64,000 nt of DNA from Ancylostoma caninum (GCA_037903475.1 JBAJFG010000231.1:757501-821500), one strand, 5' to 3'. Shown: positions 35,420 through 48,232, numbered from the stretch's first letter. Program-made: numbers and translations. Notes: generated by a model from the letters alone, not told the origin.

Positions 35420-35900
35420 TGTTGGTTGTTACGCGCACACGCACGCGGGGCGGGGCGGGGTGCATGCGTAACGGGGGGGTGCACGGGGCGTGGCCATGGT
35501 TGCGTCTCATATGCAAGTGTGTGCGAATCCAGAACGACACGCATGCTGCGCTACGAAGAATGGTGTAAAATATGGTAATTATCGTCGGCCACGCCCACCT
35601 GCTGAGTCCGCGAAGAGAGATGGTCCGCGGGCGGCACCTGCGGCCTCATCTCTTGCCTCGGGCACGCGACGAAGTGAACGACTGCTTGACGTCCGCGGCT
35701 CATTAGTAGCGGTTCGCTTCAAAGGATCCAGATGAGTGACGTTTTTGGGATCTCATTAATTATCCGCGTCTCTAAATGCTCGGACACGATCGATTTTATC
35801 GCGTGTTTGAAATTACGCGCGTAAAATTTATCGCCGGACATTAAGCGTGGGCGGTCCCTGGGGGAGAGCGGGTCGCAGTGGTGGGTGCAGCGGTGTTCAC
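35420..35900. promoter_or_regulatory. CpG-rich region with AT-rich core, candidate regulatory element
   Basis: A GC-rich block (35430-35730, including GGGGCGGGGCGGGG and GGGCGTGGCC) is followed at 35745-35860 by a segment with TTAATTA, ATCGATTTTATCGCG and TTTATCGCC, then GCGTGGGCGG. It has no gene-like frame. The mix of homeodomain-like and GC-box-like words suggests a promoter or enhancer, by inference only. Confidence 0.3.
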
Positions 35901-36289
35901 TTGCTCCTGGGAATTTTCTTTTGAAAAAAGAACCTTTACAGTGAATAGAAGATAATTTCCAAAAAAAAGCCAGATACTACTTGGCTACTACTTGGCTCAT
36001 GCCGATGTTTTAGTCACCCCCGCATTCCTGATGGATGACTCATCGTACATCATAACACATCAGGATGAACTTCGAACTTGTACTGTGTAATAGCAACAGT
36101 TTTCTCGAGGTTTTTAAGGCAAAAACTACTAGAATATTCGTGAAAAGAGGGAGAATGATTGTTCTACGGCATGAGATACATGTGCTAGTTTTTTTTTTAA
36201 AGAAAATTATAGCTACAATAACCGCAATACATAAATCCTTTGGAAATGAATGTTCAGAGGATATTTCCGCTTAAGGGCTGTAATTCACC

Positions 36290-36710
36290 GCAAAGAGGCT
36301 ATTCGCAGACCAAACCGGGTGAGAATAACAGCCATGGAGTCCGCTACCACAGTTTAAACCAATCCCGAATTTTCATGTCAAAAATTTAGATTGGATAGGT
36401 TTTTTTTTTGAAATTCTGCCCGATTTTGCTGCGCATAGCGTACGACACAGTGCTATGCGCACTAAAATGAGTGAAAAATAATAAAAAAAAAACTTTTGAA
36501 CTTTAATATTCAAACTACATAGAGTTTCGTAGTTGGTAGAGGAGTATCCTAGCCCACTCTATGGTGGTTTTGGACACGTAGTCTGCTCTGTGAATGGCGT
36601 TGCTCGATAAGTCATAGCTCTGGAACCAGAAGGAATCCGAGCTCTAAACGGTTACTTTTCAAGAACCTAGTCCGGGTATTGCGTAATACTTAACAAAGTT
36701 ACAAATGAGT
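36290..36710. repeat. Diverged copy of fold-back family 1
   Basis: It shares with 1716-2157 the words CTAGCCCACTC, TGTGAATGGCGTTGC-type sequence, a GAGCTCTAAACGGTT region, AGTCCGGGTATTG and a GC-rich centre (GCGCATAGCGTACGACA). The left arm is degraded. Confidence 0.55.
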
Positions 36711-37589
36711 GCGACAGGACCAATACATAAATAGGGTTAAACTAGTAGACAAGAGAGTTACCTACCTTCGGGTTTAATTTACCGTTTTGAAATCGTTTCA
36801 CCTCACTCGTGAGTTCTCTTGGATCGAAGGTATAGTAGAGCAAATTTTAGTCACATGCTCTTTCCCTTCTCATTTTGTTTAGGCTTTTTTACTGGTTGTA
36901 AGGCGCACCACCGAGCGCAATCAAATAAAAATAAATAAATGAGTAAATAAAGAAATAGATGGAAGCAAAGCTCTATTTCTACCATATTTTCAATGGTCGA
37001 AGAATGCTCAGAATAAAAAAAAACGAGTATTTTGACACTATACATGTGTCTCATCATGAATCCATGCGCTATATGGCTTTTTCTAAAGAACCAATCACAC
37101 GGGTGTAACGCCCATTTCCATGCTAAACTGGTTTAATATTTGGTTATACATGACTCATAGGTGCCATTGAGGACGAGTAATCGACACCGGGCAATATATT
37201 TTTTCCTACATGCCGAGTTCCAAAAGTACAACTGACTAGTACTGTGAGGTACTGTGAAATACAAACACTCCAGTCTGTCTTGTTCTCCCACTGTCGAGTG
37301 GATTCCTAAAAATACCGATACTTAAGGAAATTTTCATGAATCTCACGTTTAGATCACGTTTAGATGTCAACTAGACGCTAGTTGACAGAAAGTTCAATTT
37401 TTTGTTTCAGTAAAGCTGCCACTTTTCGCAAAACTCAAATAAATTTCACAAATTTAAAGCTAACTTCATCCAGATAACTTCTCCCCCACCCGCTGACTCG
37501 ACCAAGCTGACTTCGCCTATCGGCGCTGATGCTATCACCGTTACGACTCGCACGGGTCGTGTTGCACAGCCAAAAGAGGGCCATAAGGA

Positions 37590-38000
37590 GATTTATGACA
37601 CCTCTAGAGCGCAGAAAGATGCATGACTAGGACCACAACAAAAACCCGGACCTTTTCTATGAGTACTGGATTCAACTGCATCCGCAAAACAGGGCTTGAA
37701 CACAACGAAAGCGAATCTGTAGCTGGGGAATTGTTGAGGTGAGCCAGTTATGGTCCTTTCACACCCCGTGACACCGCCGGCCATTGCATTCAAGCTCTCA
37801 CAAGAGATCAGCGAACAATAGAGCTGCCGTCCACAGTGAAAAGGGCTCGCCGAAGTCCGCGGGGACCACGGGGACCCGCTGCTGACGAATTTGAGTGACG
37901 AGGGTGACGAGGTGCGAATGAGGTGCTGCTTTGACCTGGACGCCGCGATAAGCTGGGGGAAATTAGCGGTGAATGGGTGCGAAGCCGACCTAGGCGTCAT
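37590..38000 (-). other. GC-rich 135-codon open frame, probably not a gene
   Basis: A Ser/Pro-rich frame without a signal peptide, domain or splice signals, in a locally GC-rich patch. Open frames of this length are expected in GC-rich DNA. It may be part of an older repeat. Confidence 0.2.
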
Positions 38001-38386
38001 TATTTAATGACTCTCTGAGGTTGACGAGCCCGGAACTGGAGGTTGGACAGAACAAGGAAGAATGAGGCGGTTCGAGACAGAGATAAGGATTGGAAAAGAG
38101 TAAAAATGGGCATATTTTCATCCTTTTTAGATTTTTTCCATATTTTTCCACTCAAATTCTTCCCTTGCATTTTTCAGTGTATTGTAACTGGTCACCCGTT
38201 TTTTTCTTTGACACATTTCGCTCAAATAAATATTTTAAAAAAATTATTATGGAGAGATGGATCAACAGTGCTTTTAAAAGTATAGCGTGCCTAAAGACAC
38301 AAAAATCCAGTGTGCTTCCTTGAACAAGGCGCTATGAGATTATGTGGTCCATAGTTAGGATAGCCTAAGTATATGTGTACAGTCTG

Positions 38387-38648
38387 TTAGCTCAGAGAGG
38401 GCCGATGAAGTGATTTTGTCCGTAATCACAACCGCACTGGGTCCCTCGATGGAAGTACGCTGCTGGATGCGTGTGAAAGGAGGTTTTATTGAGAGGGAGT
38501 AGAGAAACATCAAATGGAAGAAGCCACACTACATTCATTTTAAAGTATGAATATGTAGAAAAAAGTGTAAAAAATAGATCGGTTGGCCGCCGCCATGCTG
38601 AGGTCGTAATTTCGAACAATGTCCCTCCATCGACCCTCTCTGAGCTAA
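38387..38648. mobile_element. Terminal-inverted-repeat element, family 2, copy 3 (best ends)
   Basis: TTAGCTCAGAGAGGGCCGATG at the left and CATCGACCCTCTCTGAGCTAA at the right form near-perfect inverted repeats of about 21 bp. The interior matches the copies at 17.1 and 27.3 kb (GTCCCTCGATGG, GGAGGTTTTATTGA, GAGGTCGTAATTTC). No coding capacity. Confidence 0.85.
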
Positions 38649-38649
38649 A

Positions 38650-39590
38650 AGACCATAGGCCGCGTACGAAGCAACCATCTCCGCGTTATACGTGTCTGTA
38701 GGAAGTGATTATTTTAGAAAGTTTAGTTTTGAAAAAAAAAACATTATAAAGTTTTTGATTACTTCAGGATATAAACTGGTCCAGTGCAACTCTAAAAAAT
38801 GCTAATTCGCCGAAAAAAAATGAAAATAAGGGTCTACCTAAACGGATCCTTGGCGTTTGTCCAAAAACTTCTAAATATTTCATTGAAATATTCGGAAGAT
38901 CTTGTGCTTTTATTATAAGTCCTCCTCTACAGCAAAACAGCTTTTGTTAGGTCACCTACAGACGAAAATCGGGAATTCAAAAAGGGATGAAAACTGCCAG
39001 AAGTTGCTAAGTAGGTAGACTTCTGAGAAATTCATCCGCGAAGGTATGTACTTTTCCCAGAAGGAACGGAAAAATTTCTATCGCACAGTGTTGCGCATGC
39101 ATATGTTCCAGTCCAACAAGCAAAAGAAGCAATGTGACGAAAATGCAGGCAATTTCCTTGTTTCCGATCTCAATATCACTATATCTGAATGGAAATCAAA
39201 GCAATGCCGTCCCAAACTTAAAAAAGCCCTCGAAATCGACAATGACAGAAAACTAGATCATCCTGTGGTTTTTCCAAGGGCCCTGGAGTATTCCGGTCAC
39301 AGAATTCATCAGGAATGATGAATGGAACACTCTCAATGAACAGAAAGAAAGCGAAACTAACATAAAAGCCGCTGAGCCATTGTTACAATACACACACCGA
39401 CACAGATAACGTGCGGCACGCTACTGAAACGGCAAAAAGCAGATAACAGAAAAAAATCATTGATTTATTGCCAACCTGGCAGCGAGCCTGAGTAGGAATT
39501 ACTAGCGAAATTGCAACGATGACGTAAGAATGGAGAAAAAACCGGAAAAGCGTTTGGGCAGAGTAGATTCATTGCAAATTCAGTGCCGAA
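38650..39590. other. Intergenic, no supported gene
   Basis: A 90-codon plus-strand frame (39046-39318) is Lys-rich without a domain or splice context. Nothing else is seen. Confidence 0.4.
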
Positions 39591-39599
39591 AACAATACG

Positions 39600-40110
39600 A
39601 ATGGTCCAAGGCCCGAGTGCATCCTTGAGATTACCCAGGGTAAGCGTTATGACGCCTTCGTTGATTGTGTGTAAGTTAGCGGAAGTTAACAAGTTTACCG
39701 TTTACCCCTTGTAGTTTCGATGATGGGAGAGAGGACAAGCACCAGAGCCTATATGCACGGCTGAGATTACCGAGGATTAGCGGTATGACATCTTCGCCTA
39801 CGGGTAAGTCAGTGGGGATAACTTGTTTGCCCTGGGTAATTGTAATGATGGGAGTCTCAGACCTAGGCTGGACTTATACGAGGTAGCAAGTGAATTTAAT
39901 TCAGGATGGCAAAGTCGAGCACCAGGACCTAAATGCACCACCGAGATTACCCAGGGTAAGCATTATGACGCCTTTGTTAATTATAGGTAAGTTTGCGGGA
40001 GTTGACATGCTAACCCTAGGTAATTCCGATGATGTATGTGGCTCCAGAGTAAGATCAGGCAAACACAAGGCAGCAAGTGAATTTAATCCAAGATGGCATT
40101 GCCAAGCACC
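39600..40110. repeat. Three direct copies of the TTACCCAGGGTAA repeat with a shared spacer
   Basis: Copies begin at about 39616, 39764 and 39940, each starting GAGATTACC and ending near GATGATG or AATGATG. Two further matching spacer segments, AAGTGAATTTAATTCAGGATGGC (39888) and AAGTGAATTTAATCCAAGATGGC (40075), show that a larger unit of about 180 bp was duplicated in tandem. Confidence 0.75.
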
Positions 40111-40419
40111 ACACCATTACTCCGACGCAACGATCGCGTGAGTATAAAACCAGGACGAGAATCTCTATAAGTGCAATCCGGACAAGGCCCGCGCATACGA
40201 ACTGGCCCGCAGAAAATGGCACTTTTTGCAGACATTGTGGCGTATTCTTCGCAGACAACAAAGTGCATTCAAAACGACGATTCCAGCCCGCTCATGAATA
40301 CTTCCAGAAGTGCTCGAGCGTTGTGGGAACAGGAAAGGGCACCAAGCTGCAACTTGGGATGGGCAAATAATAAGATTTGGGCAAATTATGGATTAAAAAT
40401 AATCATGCTCGGGAAATAA

Positions 40420-43400
40420 GGGTCTTTAATTATGTCAAGAACCTAAAGTCCTAAAATTTATTTGTTCATTTATTTGCACTAGAAGTGCGCTACAAAGAAA
40501 TGTGAAGGAGAATAACATGGTCACTGTCGATGTATGACAAAATAGAATTTCTCAAGGGCAGAGAAAAACATCAAACTAAGAAACTCCCAATGTTGAAGAA
40601 AAAACTCTAAGTGGAAAATGTAACAATGATTCTAAAAGATGAAAGGTGTTCCATTAGTCAGACTGGAATATAATAAGTTTGAGAAATTTCGGGAATTCGG
40701 AGCGGAAAAAGGTTCTTCTACTAGGAAGGATATATTTTCAAATGGTTTTAGAACTGAAGTGGGTTTCAGTGATTTTTGTTGCAAAAATGATAATATTTCA
40801 ACAGAATATACTCTAGTTTCAGCGCTGCAAAACAAAATAATAATTAGCGAAAGTAGGGCCCAATGCAGCGCTAATATTTTTGCAGTAGCCTAATCAAAAC
40901 ACGAAAACAAATAGGGCAATATATGTATTAGGTGAAAAACAAACAATAAGTGTGTTACTACTACTCAAAATTTTGCTATTGATAAGAGTAGCCTTTGTTA
41001 TGTTCGGGTACTAGCGATTACCAACCGCATTCAGTGTGTTCAGAAACTGCGTTACCAAAGCAAAAAAGTCTGGGAACAAAGGATGAGCATAACTACAAAG
41101 AATTTTTGAATCAGTTGAAGAGAAGTCCAGGCAGAAGCACAGCAAAAAAAAAAATAAAAATTACGCAGAAAAAGGGGCGTAATTAGAGCATGTAGGACTG
41201 TGTCAAGACAGTTTCTATGAAAACAGTCATCTCATACTTTAGGGGCTAATTATTCGCGGTATAAAGCATTAATTATAGCAAAGGGAAAGGAATGAATTTT
41301 CTAAACATCATAGGCACTCCGATTTTTGCTAGAAAAAGCCTCGCCCTGGACAACAACTTCTCTCTAAGAAACTGGTACCTTCCGCAGAATTAACCAGTGC
41401 ATTTAATCGCAGTGCAATTTGTGAGAGTCATCTTACGCTGAGGACAACAAGGCGATCCTGCTAGAAATGGCACAGGCTGCCGGGTGTCAACGAACACCCT
41501 GTTTTTCAGGGGTGCTACTCGCTTGAAATAGTCACCATTGCTGAGTCATAGGCTCTTCAATGGCCGTATCAGTCAAAGGCAACGAACAACGAGAAATGAG
41601 GCTACTCACATGATCACAGAACCCTCAAAGTACTGACAAAACAAGGGAAGACCATTGAAAATGCCGCCAGCTAGCTCAAAACCGGCACTCACCGAACGAG
41701 CGACGGATACAAGTGCTTCGGTACAAAATCGTACGCAAACACATCGCAGTTATGATAAGCGAAAGATCGGCGCGCGGAGAGAACGACGCCGCCGCCACGG
41801 CACCGACGGTACAGGTCGTTAAAAATGAGGACAGCGGCTAGAGGTGACCTTGTGAAAAGGTTATGTAAATTATGCGCGAGGGAAAAGTTGAAAACTCGAC
41901 AAGTTTCGTCGAAGTTCTCCTCGAAATCCACACATTTCCCAGGAATCCACAAAATGAAAAATTCAGATCAATTAGCAAAATGTCTTACCGTAATTGTATG
42001 GCGTAAGATAAAGTGTGGTCCATGTATGATATATTGAAAGCAATCATCTAGGTGGTTAAGCTATATCGAACGTCGAGCGAACTATCAGTGGCGATCTTCA
42101 CTTTGTAGAGGGTGGTATGGGACCACCACGCTTGGAGATTACGGCAAAGCCGTTTGCTAATCGGTCCGAACCTTTCATTTTGTCAGAAATCTAGGTTAGT
42201 TTCGAGGAAAACAAATCCGAAAGTTTATGGAACAGTTAGTCTAATCTTGTTTCCCTCTCAATTTTCCCAAGGAGTCGGGCAAATTTCTCAGATGTTCTTT
42301 TGCGAAAAAAAAGCTTAATTTGAGACTACAGAATTCAGGAAGGATACAAGACACTTCTTCATTTTCGAGGGGAAAATGTTTGAAAAAGGACATAAAACTA
42401 TCTAGCCCTAGGTTGGACGATCCTGTTTTTCTCCTAGTTTTTCCAGAAACTCGCGCAAATTTCGGAGATAATCCCCTGCGGAGGAAAAAAATTATTATAA
42501 ATTAAGTTGAAACTACACAACGCCGAAAAATACCTGACTATGCTTTCATTTTGAGCAAAAAATGTTTAAATTAGGAGATAGCTCCATGTAAAACGAAAAG
42601 CTCTGTTTTTTCAACAACTCCGGCAAAAAACCAAGTTTCGTTAGTATGATTAACACCAAAGATCTAAAAATATGGCCTTGAGACACTAAAAATAACGCAG
42701 AAGCCATCTGTTACGGTGTGTTTCACCGAGGAAAATAATTGTGGAAAATTTAGAGAATGAGAGAATGCAGGAAATAGTACCATATTCGGAAAGGCGGGCG
42801 AGAAACGCAGCTCATAGGCACAATTATTCGGCTGATGTCGTTTTTGAAACGGACTACAGCACTGGTCGAGTTAAAGAACTGTGTAACTCTTGAAAAGCTA
42901 GATTGAACTTTTATAACCTAAGCACTCGACTGCAAAAAAAACAAACTCCAAGCCTACGGGTAATTTTCTGGAAATTGTCAATGAAAATAATTTTTAAAAT
43001 TACCCCGTAATTGCAGTAAACCGGCTAGCTACGCACTTAATTGATAATTTCATCACAACTCCCGGGAATAGTTTCTTATTAAGGAGAAAATGGACTCTGC
43101 ACAATTTCCAAAGGAGGTTTTGCAATAGGCCACGCCTACGAGAATGCACATCAATGATGAACCGAAGCAAATGTTGAATCATAGAATCTTCACAGCGTAT
43201 TTCACAGAGGAACATAGAAAGGAAGATCTTAGAGAAAGAGATAACGCGAGAAATAGTGCTCTACTCATATAGACAGGAGAAAAATGCAGATCCTAGGCGC
43301 AAATACTCAACAATAGTCACTCTCGAAACTGACTATAGCTGGTTCGCCAGGGTGCGAGCAAAGCTAGCGCATTAATAATGAATAATATGACAGAATACTA

Positions 43401-43540
43401 ATAACAACCGAAGATGATCACACTACGAGCACATTTCCTAGCGATCATCAAATCCAGGCGTTTCCAAGGAGCCGTCGCCCTATAAGGACCCGAATTTCGC
43501 AATTTTTCTATAGTTAGAGGTGGCCAATTGCAGGTAATCA
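40420..43540. other. Intergenic, no supported gene
   Basis: AT-rich sequence with a GC-rich patch at about 41690-41830 (GAACGACGCCGCCGCCACGG). Short related motifs (GTCTTACCGTAATT at 41983, CCCCGTAATTGCAGTAAACC at 43003) recall the sequence at 27.8 kb and are probably old repeats. Confidence 0.35.
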
Positions 43541-43543
43541 GGA

Positions 43544-45234
43544 ATGCAAAAAAAAAACATTTCCGGCCGCCGGCAGATAAGGAGAGCGCTGACAGAGGAG
43601 GACGCCGTCGTGCCTGAAAAGCCCGCGGATGATTCAGCCCCCCTCGGAAAAAAGCAGCCTTCTCGACAGCAGCCTCCACACTGCCATAAAGTTCGTATGC
43701 TAATGCTATCAGTTAACGGGTCGCTGTCGGCATTTGAATGCCGACGAACCGCAACGAGTTCTAGGGTAAACAGTCGGCCAAGCAACGCTCCGAAAGTGGT
43801 CTTGGACGCTGGCAAAACATGTTCTAGCGGTGAGTGCAGAGAAATATTAGTGGGCGAAAAATTAGAAAAATTGTTCGGTCTCAGGAAAAACCAGCAAAAA
43901 TATTTCTGCAAATTTACTTCTTAATACGACTTAAAAGGCCAGCGCTACATACATACAAGGCGGCGTCCAATTTCAAGATGTTTTGGCTCCGCATTGTAAT
44001 GGAACCACCTACTTTCGTAACACAAGTAAGTACATTTCAAGAGAAATGCACCTTATTTTTACCTTCAAACAAAAATTACACCAGAATTTTTGCTTCAAAA
44101 GCTTATTTTGCCTGAAAAATAAAAACTCTACTTGGGACTTTGCTGGGTTTTTTGTGTGGAACATTTTTTTTTCATCCTTTGACAAGAATCCTCGTGATCA
44201 AATAAGAATTATTAGCTAAGTTGCAAAAGTGGCTGATTGAAAATATGTCCCAAGAAAACCAGATGTATGAAGAAATTGCTTTAGCGCTTAAGCGCTCTGA
44301 GAAAAAAATGTCAACGGAAAATAGGGAAATGGGGAGCAAAACCACAAATGCCAAAGCATTTCCAAGACGCACTCTTTGAGGGAGAAATTCATGTTTGGAA
44401 AAAAGAAAGGAAAACGGAATTGGATTGTAGAGTTGAGGTTCATCTGGAGAGAGAAAAAACAAAAACATATTTCTGTAGTTTGAAGAGAACATTTTCCCAA
44501 ATTCCGCCTTAATTTCCTTCCTAATCAGGAATTTTCAACATTACTCTGATAAGTAGGGAATTCAAGGATGCATGTAATACAGCTGTTTGAATCTCTTCGT
44601 ATGAAACTCAATAACACATCAATATATCACACTCAATAATTGAAAAAAAAAACAAGCGAAAATCGATGCAGCAGAAATTTAAGAGTTTTTGATTCCACAG
44701 ATACGCAACTATGAGCAAATTTCTGCGTAGATTGTTATACAAAAAAAGTCGGAAGATTCGAGATGAGGCAAGGGATAACGCTCAGATTTTCGGGAAAGAC
44801 TTAAATTTGGAAAAATCGCACCAAAATATAGCAAACCATCCGTCTGCGCTATACTTAGGACCAAACAAAGTACTAGATATCTATCGACCTATTCAAATTC
44901 GAAAATGTCGATTTCCAATAAGTTTATATTTCAGGAGTTTGAAAAGAGAAAGCACTACAATCTACAATGATCTACAATGATAAGGAGGCATTTAATTCAT
45001 TCTTTTTCGTGCATTTGGATCACGCATCTAGTCATGAATGAATAATTAAATAAATTAAGTTATTCACTTTTTATTTGGTCATGAGTATAGTCTTCAACCA
45101 AATGTTCCAAGTTCCTGATGTTTCAGGAAACCAGTATGTACCTCGCTGACCAGCGACCAGTCACTGAAGCTATACAAGAAGACAAGGCCGAGGAATTCTT
45201 CGCGGCCGCCATTGAGGATTCGTTAAGTGGTTAA
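43544..45234 (+). CDS. Unrecognised gene, first and last exons visible
   Basis: Exon 43544-43829 starts with ATG and ends at a canonical GTGAGT donor in phase 1. It encodes about 95 residues, including RALTEEDAVVPEKPADDSAP and KVVLDAGKTCSS. The last exon, 45127-45234, follows an excellent GTTTCAG acceptor and encodes ETSMYLADQRPVTEAI and DKAEEFFAAAIEDSLSG before TAA. Direct joining does not keep frame, so at least one internal exon is missing. A candidate ends at 44033 (GTAAGT) and encodes DVLAPHCNGTTYFRNT, but its acceptor is unclear. The weak acceptor 10 nt before the first ATG means that ATG may not be the true start. No family recognised. The acidic, Ala-rich C terminus looks soluble. Confidence 0.45.
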
Positions 45235-45570
45235 TTGGACACACATATGTGACCATTGAAAACGAGACGCACGCTCATGGATGTGCAATCGGGCGCGCGC
45301 GGGCCTTAATACCAGGAGAATCCGCAATTTCGGACGGCTATAGTGTGGCTGGAGGAGGTAAGGGCAACGTTACTTGGAACTGCTGGATGCTCTCAGAGTG
45401 ACGGCCAGAAGAGGGCGGAAAAAGAGCAGAAATTGGGTTGCTGCGCGGCTGAATTGGACCGGAATTATTAGATATAAATAAGTCACAGCAAACAACTACA
45501 AAAAGTGGAAAAACCGGGGAAAATTGAAGAAGTGCTATAAATTGAACAAAATAATGGTAACAGATCCTTA

Positions 45571-46101
45571 CTCAGAACTCCAAAAACAAGTTGCTGACAA
45601 GCATTTGGCGAACAAGTTTCTTATCACATGTGAAACTTACTTGCCACAAAGCCTGTCGACAACTTGTTTTCCTTTTCTTGTCGACAAGTTGTCGGTCCGG
45701 AAGCTTGTCGACAACTTGCTTTCGCCCTTCCTTGTAGACAAGTTGTCAGCCGTATAATCATGTCTATAACTTGTTTCCGCCTTATTTTCCACTGACATTT
45801 TGTCAGCCGTGCAAAATTGCCCAACCTCGTCAAGACTTATCGACGAGTTGTTCGGCCGTTAGGTTGTCGATAACTTGTTATGCCAAAAGCTTGCTGACAA
45901 ATTGTTCTGTGGGTTAAGTTTGCCGACAGCTTGTGTCAGTTCTTGCTTATCGACAAGTTGCCGATAGAAACGGTTGACGATAACTTGTTCTTGGATGCCA
46001 TGATGACGCCAAACTTGTCGACAACTATTTGCTAGTTAAAAGTTGTTTGCAGGCTGTTTTCGGGCAAAAATGGGCCCACAATTTGTTCTTAGGGTTCTGA
46101 G
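45571..46101 (-). mobile_element. TTGTCGACAA-family MITE, copy 2 (longest)
   Basis: CTCAGAACTCCAAAAACAAG at 45571 and its inverted counterpart ending GGGTTCTGAG at 46101 are terminal repeats. TA flanks both ends (45569-45570 and 46102-46103). The interior has more than ten degenerate copies of AACTTGTCGACAAGTT-type palindromes. The orientation is opposite to copies 1 and 3. Confidence 0.8.
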
Positions 46102-46103
46102 TA

Positions 46104-47950
46104 TGGAACAAAAAGTAGTACTTTCAGGAATGACCAATGTCCAGAGACCCGCGCGAACATAGTACGAGCAAATGCCTTAGTATGGGCATAACTCGATAAT
46201 CGGACGTGTGGACGCCGCCGCCCGAACGTCCGCATAACGAATTTTGCACACTGCCTGGCGTTGACCAAAACAAAAACCCGCGGATACCTTGAAAACATCT
46301 CCTCCAAGTAGTGAGCTGTGCACGCCACCATAGCTTCGACCCGTATATGCACGATGACCAGTATGCTCAAGAGGTTCGCGGCCTACTAACGAGTGTAAGA
46401 GGCCCCGAATCTAAATACTACTATGCAGTAGCAGAGAGTTACAGGGACTGAAGAGCCGAGCAGTGCAGTTCGCTATTCCGACCATATGGCTCATGCCCAT
46501 TCAAAGGATATGATACTTGCGCACAAAGCTATTGATGACAGCTGAATGGACCCATGATGACGGGACCACTTGTATGAGTGTACGAATGTTCGGCATCAAA
46601 GAAGGGCCTTTCGTTGAATAGACAAAGTGAAAGTTGTGTATCACTAGGAATATTCATGTATAGGAATACTTGTAGGAACACCAAGCTTAAAAATAGTGCA
46701 AGAAATAGTAGTTGAGACTGAAATGACATGGACGCAGAAGGAAAAGGTAACGTCCAGGGGAAAACATCAAACACTCAGAATCATATAGACCTAAAATTGG
46801 AAGAATGAGGATGAGTATCTTGGTGATACAAGGAAATTTTCTAGGATTTGAAGAGAACGTCATGAAATCAACAATGTGAGAGAATTACATCAAAATCTAT
46901 GGCCGTTACTGGTGGGGAGTCCAGCAAGGGAGTATGCAAGAATAGTAAAAAAATATAAGTGTATTTGGAAGACTGCAGCTTTTTCGCAGCTCAAGCTGGT
47001 GCAAAACAAAACAAATAAATAATAGAAGTGCGGACAACTTCCTAAAAAGACACAGTTGCCTTTCCGGCCGTCTCGGAAAAAAAAAACAAAGGGACAACTT
47101 CTTGAAGGCAGCGAAAATGTGAAAGAAAGCGCTAAAGAGTGCTGGAATAACAAAAAAGAGGGAGGCAGATATTCTGCATGAGCCCCTCCCCTACCCCCCC
47201 CCCCCTCCCCGCCCAGCTGCAGCAACCTGTGGAACGTCGCGACCCCGCCGTGCTGGGGCATGACCGAAGGATTGCCCCGTATTGGTGGTGTATGCGCATG
47301 AGTTGCGCGGAGGCAACGGAGGATGAGCCGGCCGAGATGCCGGGGTTAGATAAACAAGTAAACACGAGCACAGCACACACCTAATCCATGACACCACCGC
47401 CTAGCCTGGAATTAAACAGCGTACACGCACAACAGCTGTAATAGTAGGACAATTGCAGAGAAAAATGGATAGAGAAGAGCAATTTTCTCGTAGACGATGG
47501 TGGAAATCAGTGAAAAAGTGGGAAAACCGGACAGGTTACGTTTATGGCGTTTTCTTTCGACACGGTAGAGGCAGATGATTGACAGCGACACGGAATAGTG
47601 ACCTGCGATCTATTTTCGCGCGACAGACAGGAAGTAAAAAGTGACTGACGTGGAAACTTCAGTGGAAAGCTGGTGGTGGGAAAATGCTGACTTATGACTA
47701 AATCTCAGCGGAAATAGGAAAGCGTTTCGCAGCTCTGGTTATCAACGGATGTGGAAATCTTTTTTTTTATGGACTGGGCCTGTTACGACATACTTAGATA
47801 CAGAATATGAGCCTAAATTATTGAAGAAATAGAATTTTTGACGTCCTTCAAGATGCCACCACACATCAGAACCCTTTTTAAGATTTTCGCGTGAGAAGAA
47901 TCTTCCGTAGCTGCAGAGCACTGTACTACATGTGACTCAACGGAAATCTG
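46104..47950. other. Intergenic with a GC-rich patch
   Basis: A GC-rich patch at 47190-47350 (C-homopolymer, CAGCTGCAGCAACCTGTGG, GAGCCGGCCGAGATGCCGG) has no splice-bounded frame. The remainder is AT-rich without a supported feature. Confidence 0.35.
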
Positions 47951-47951
47951 C

Positions 47952-48232
47952 CGAAAAACCCGTCTTCAAGCCTCAATTATTGAGGAGCGTGAGGGCGGTC
48001 CTATGCGAAATTACAAAGTTTCCACGTAATTTATTCCTTTGCTCATCATGCATGGACCGCAGTTCCTAGTCTGATAGGGAGTGGATGAAGAGCTCTCAGA
48101 AATTAGGAGTTTCCCAAGAAGGCGCGCTTCAGGCAGTGAATTATTGAGACAGTGTCTTGGCCCCGCCCCTTGGCTCCGCCCAGAGGTTCTCAAAAATTGG
48201 AGCTCGAAAACGGGTTTTTTTTCGGCAGTTTT
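47952..48232. mobile_element. Terminal-inverted-repeat element, family 4
   Basis: CTGCCGAAAAACCCGTCTTC at the left matches the complement of CGAAAACGGGTTTTTTTTCGGCAG at the right. Further in, ATTATTGAGGAGCGTGAGGGCGG matches the complement of the GGCTCCGCCCAGAGGTTCTCAA region. About 280 bp, no coding capacity. Confidence 0.7.

Noticed and set aside
37593..38000. 135-codon minus-strand frame
   Set aside because: Ser/Pro-rich, no start context, domain or splice signals; GC-rich DNA yields such frames by chance.
39600..40110. CRISPR-like array of repeats and spacers
   Set aside because: Repeats are diverged and about 100 bp, the spacers are themselves repeated, and the genome is eukaryotic.
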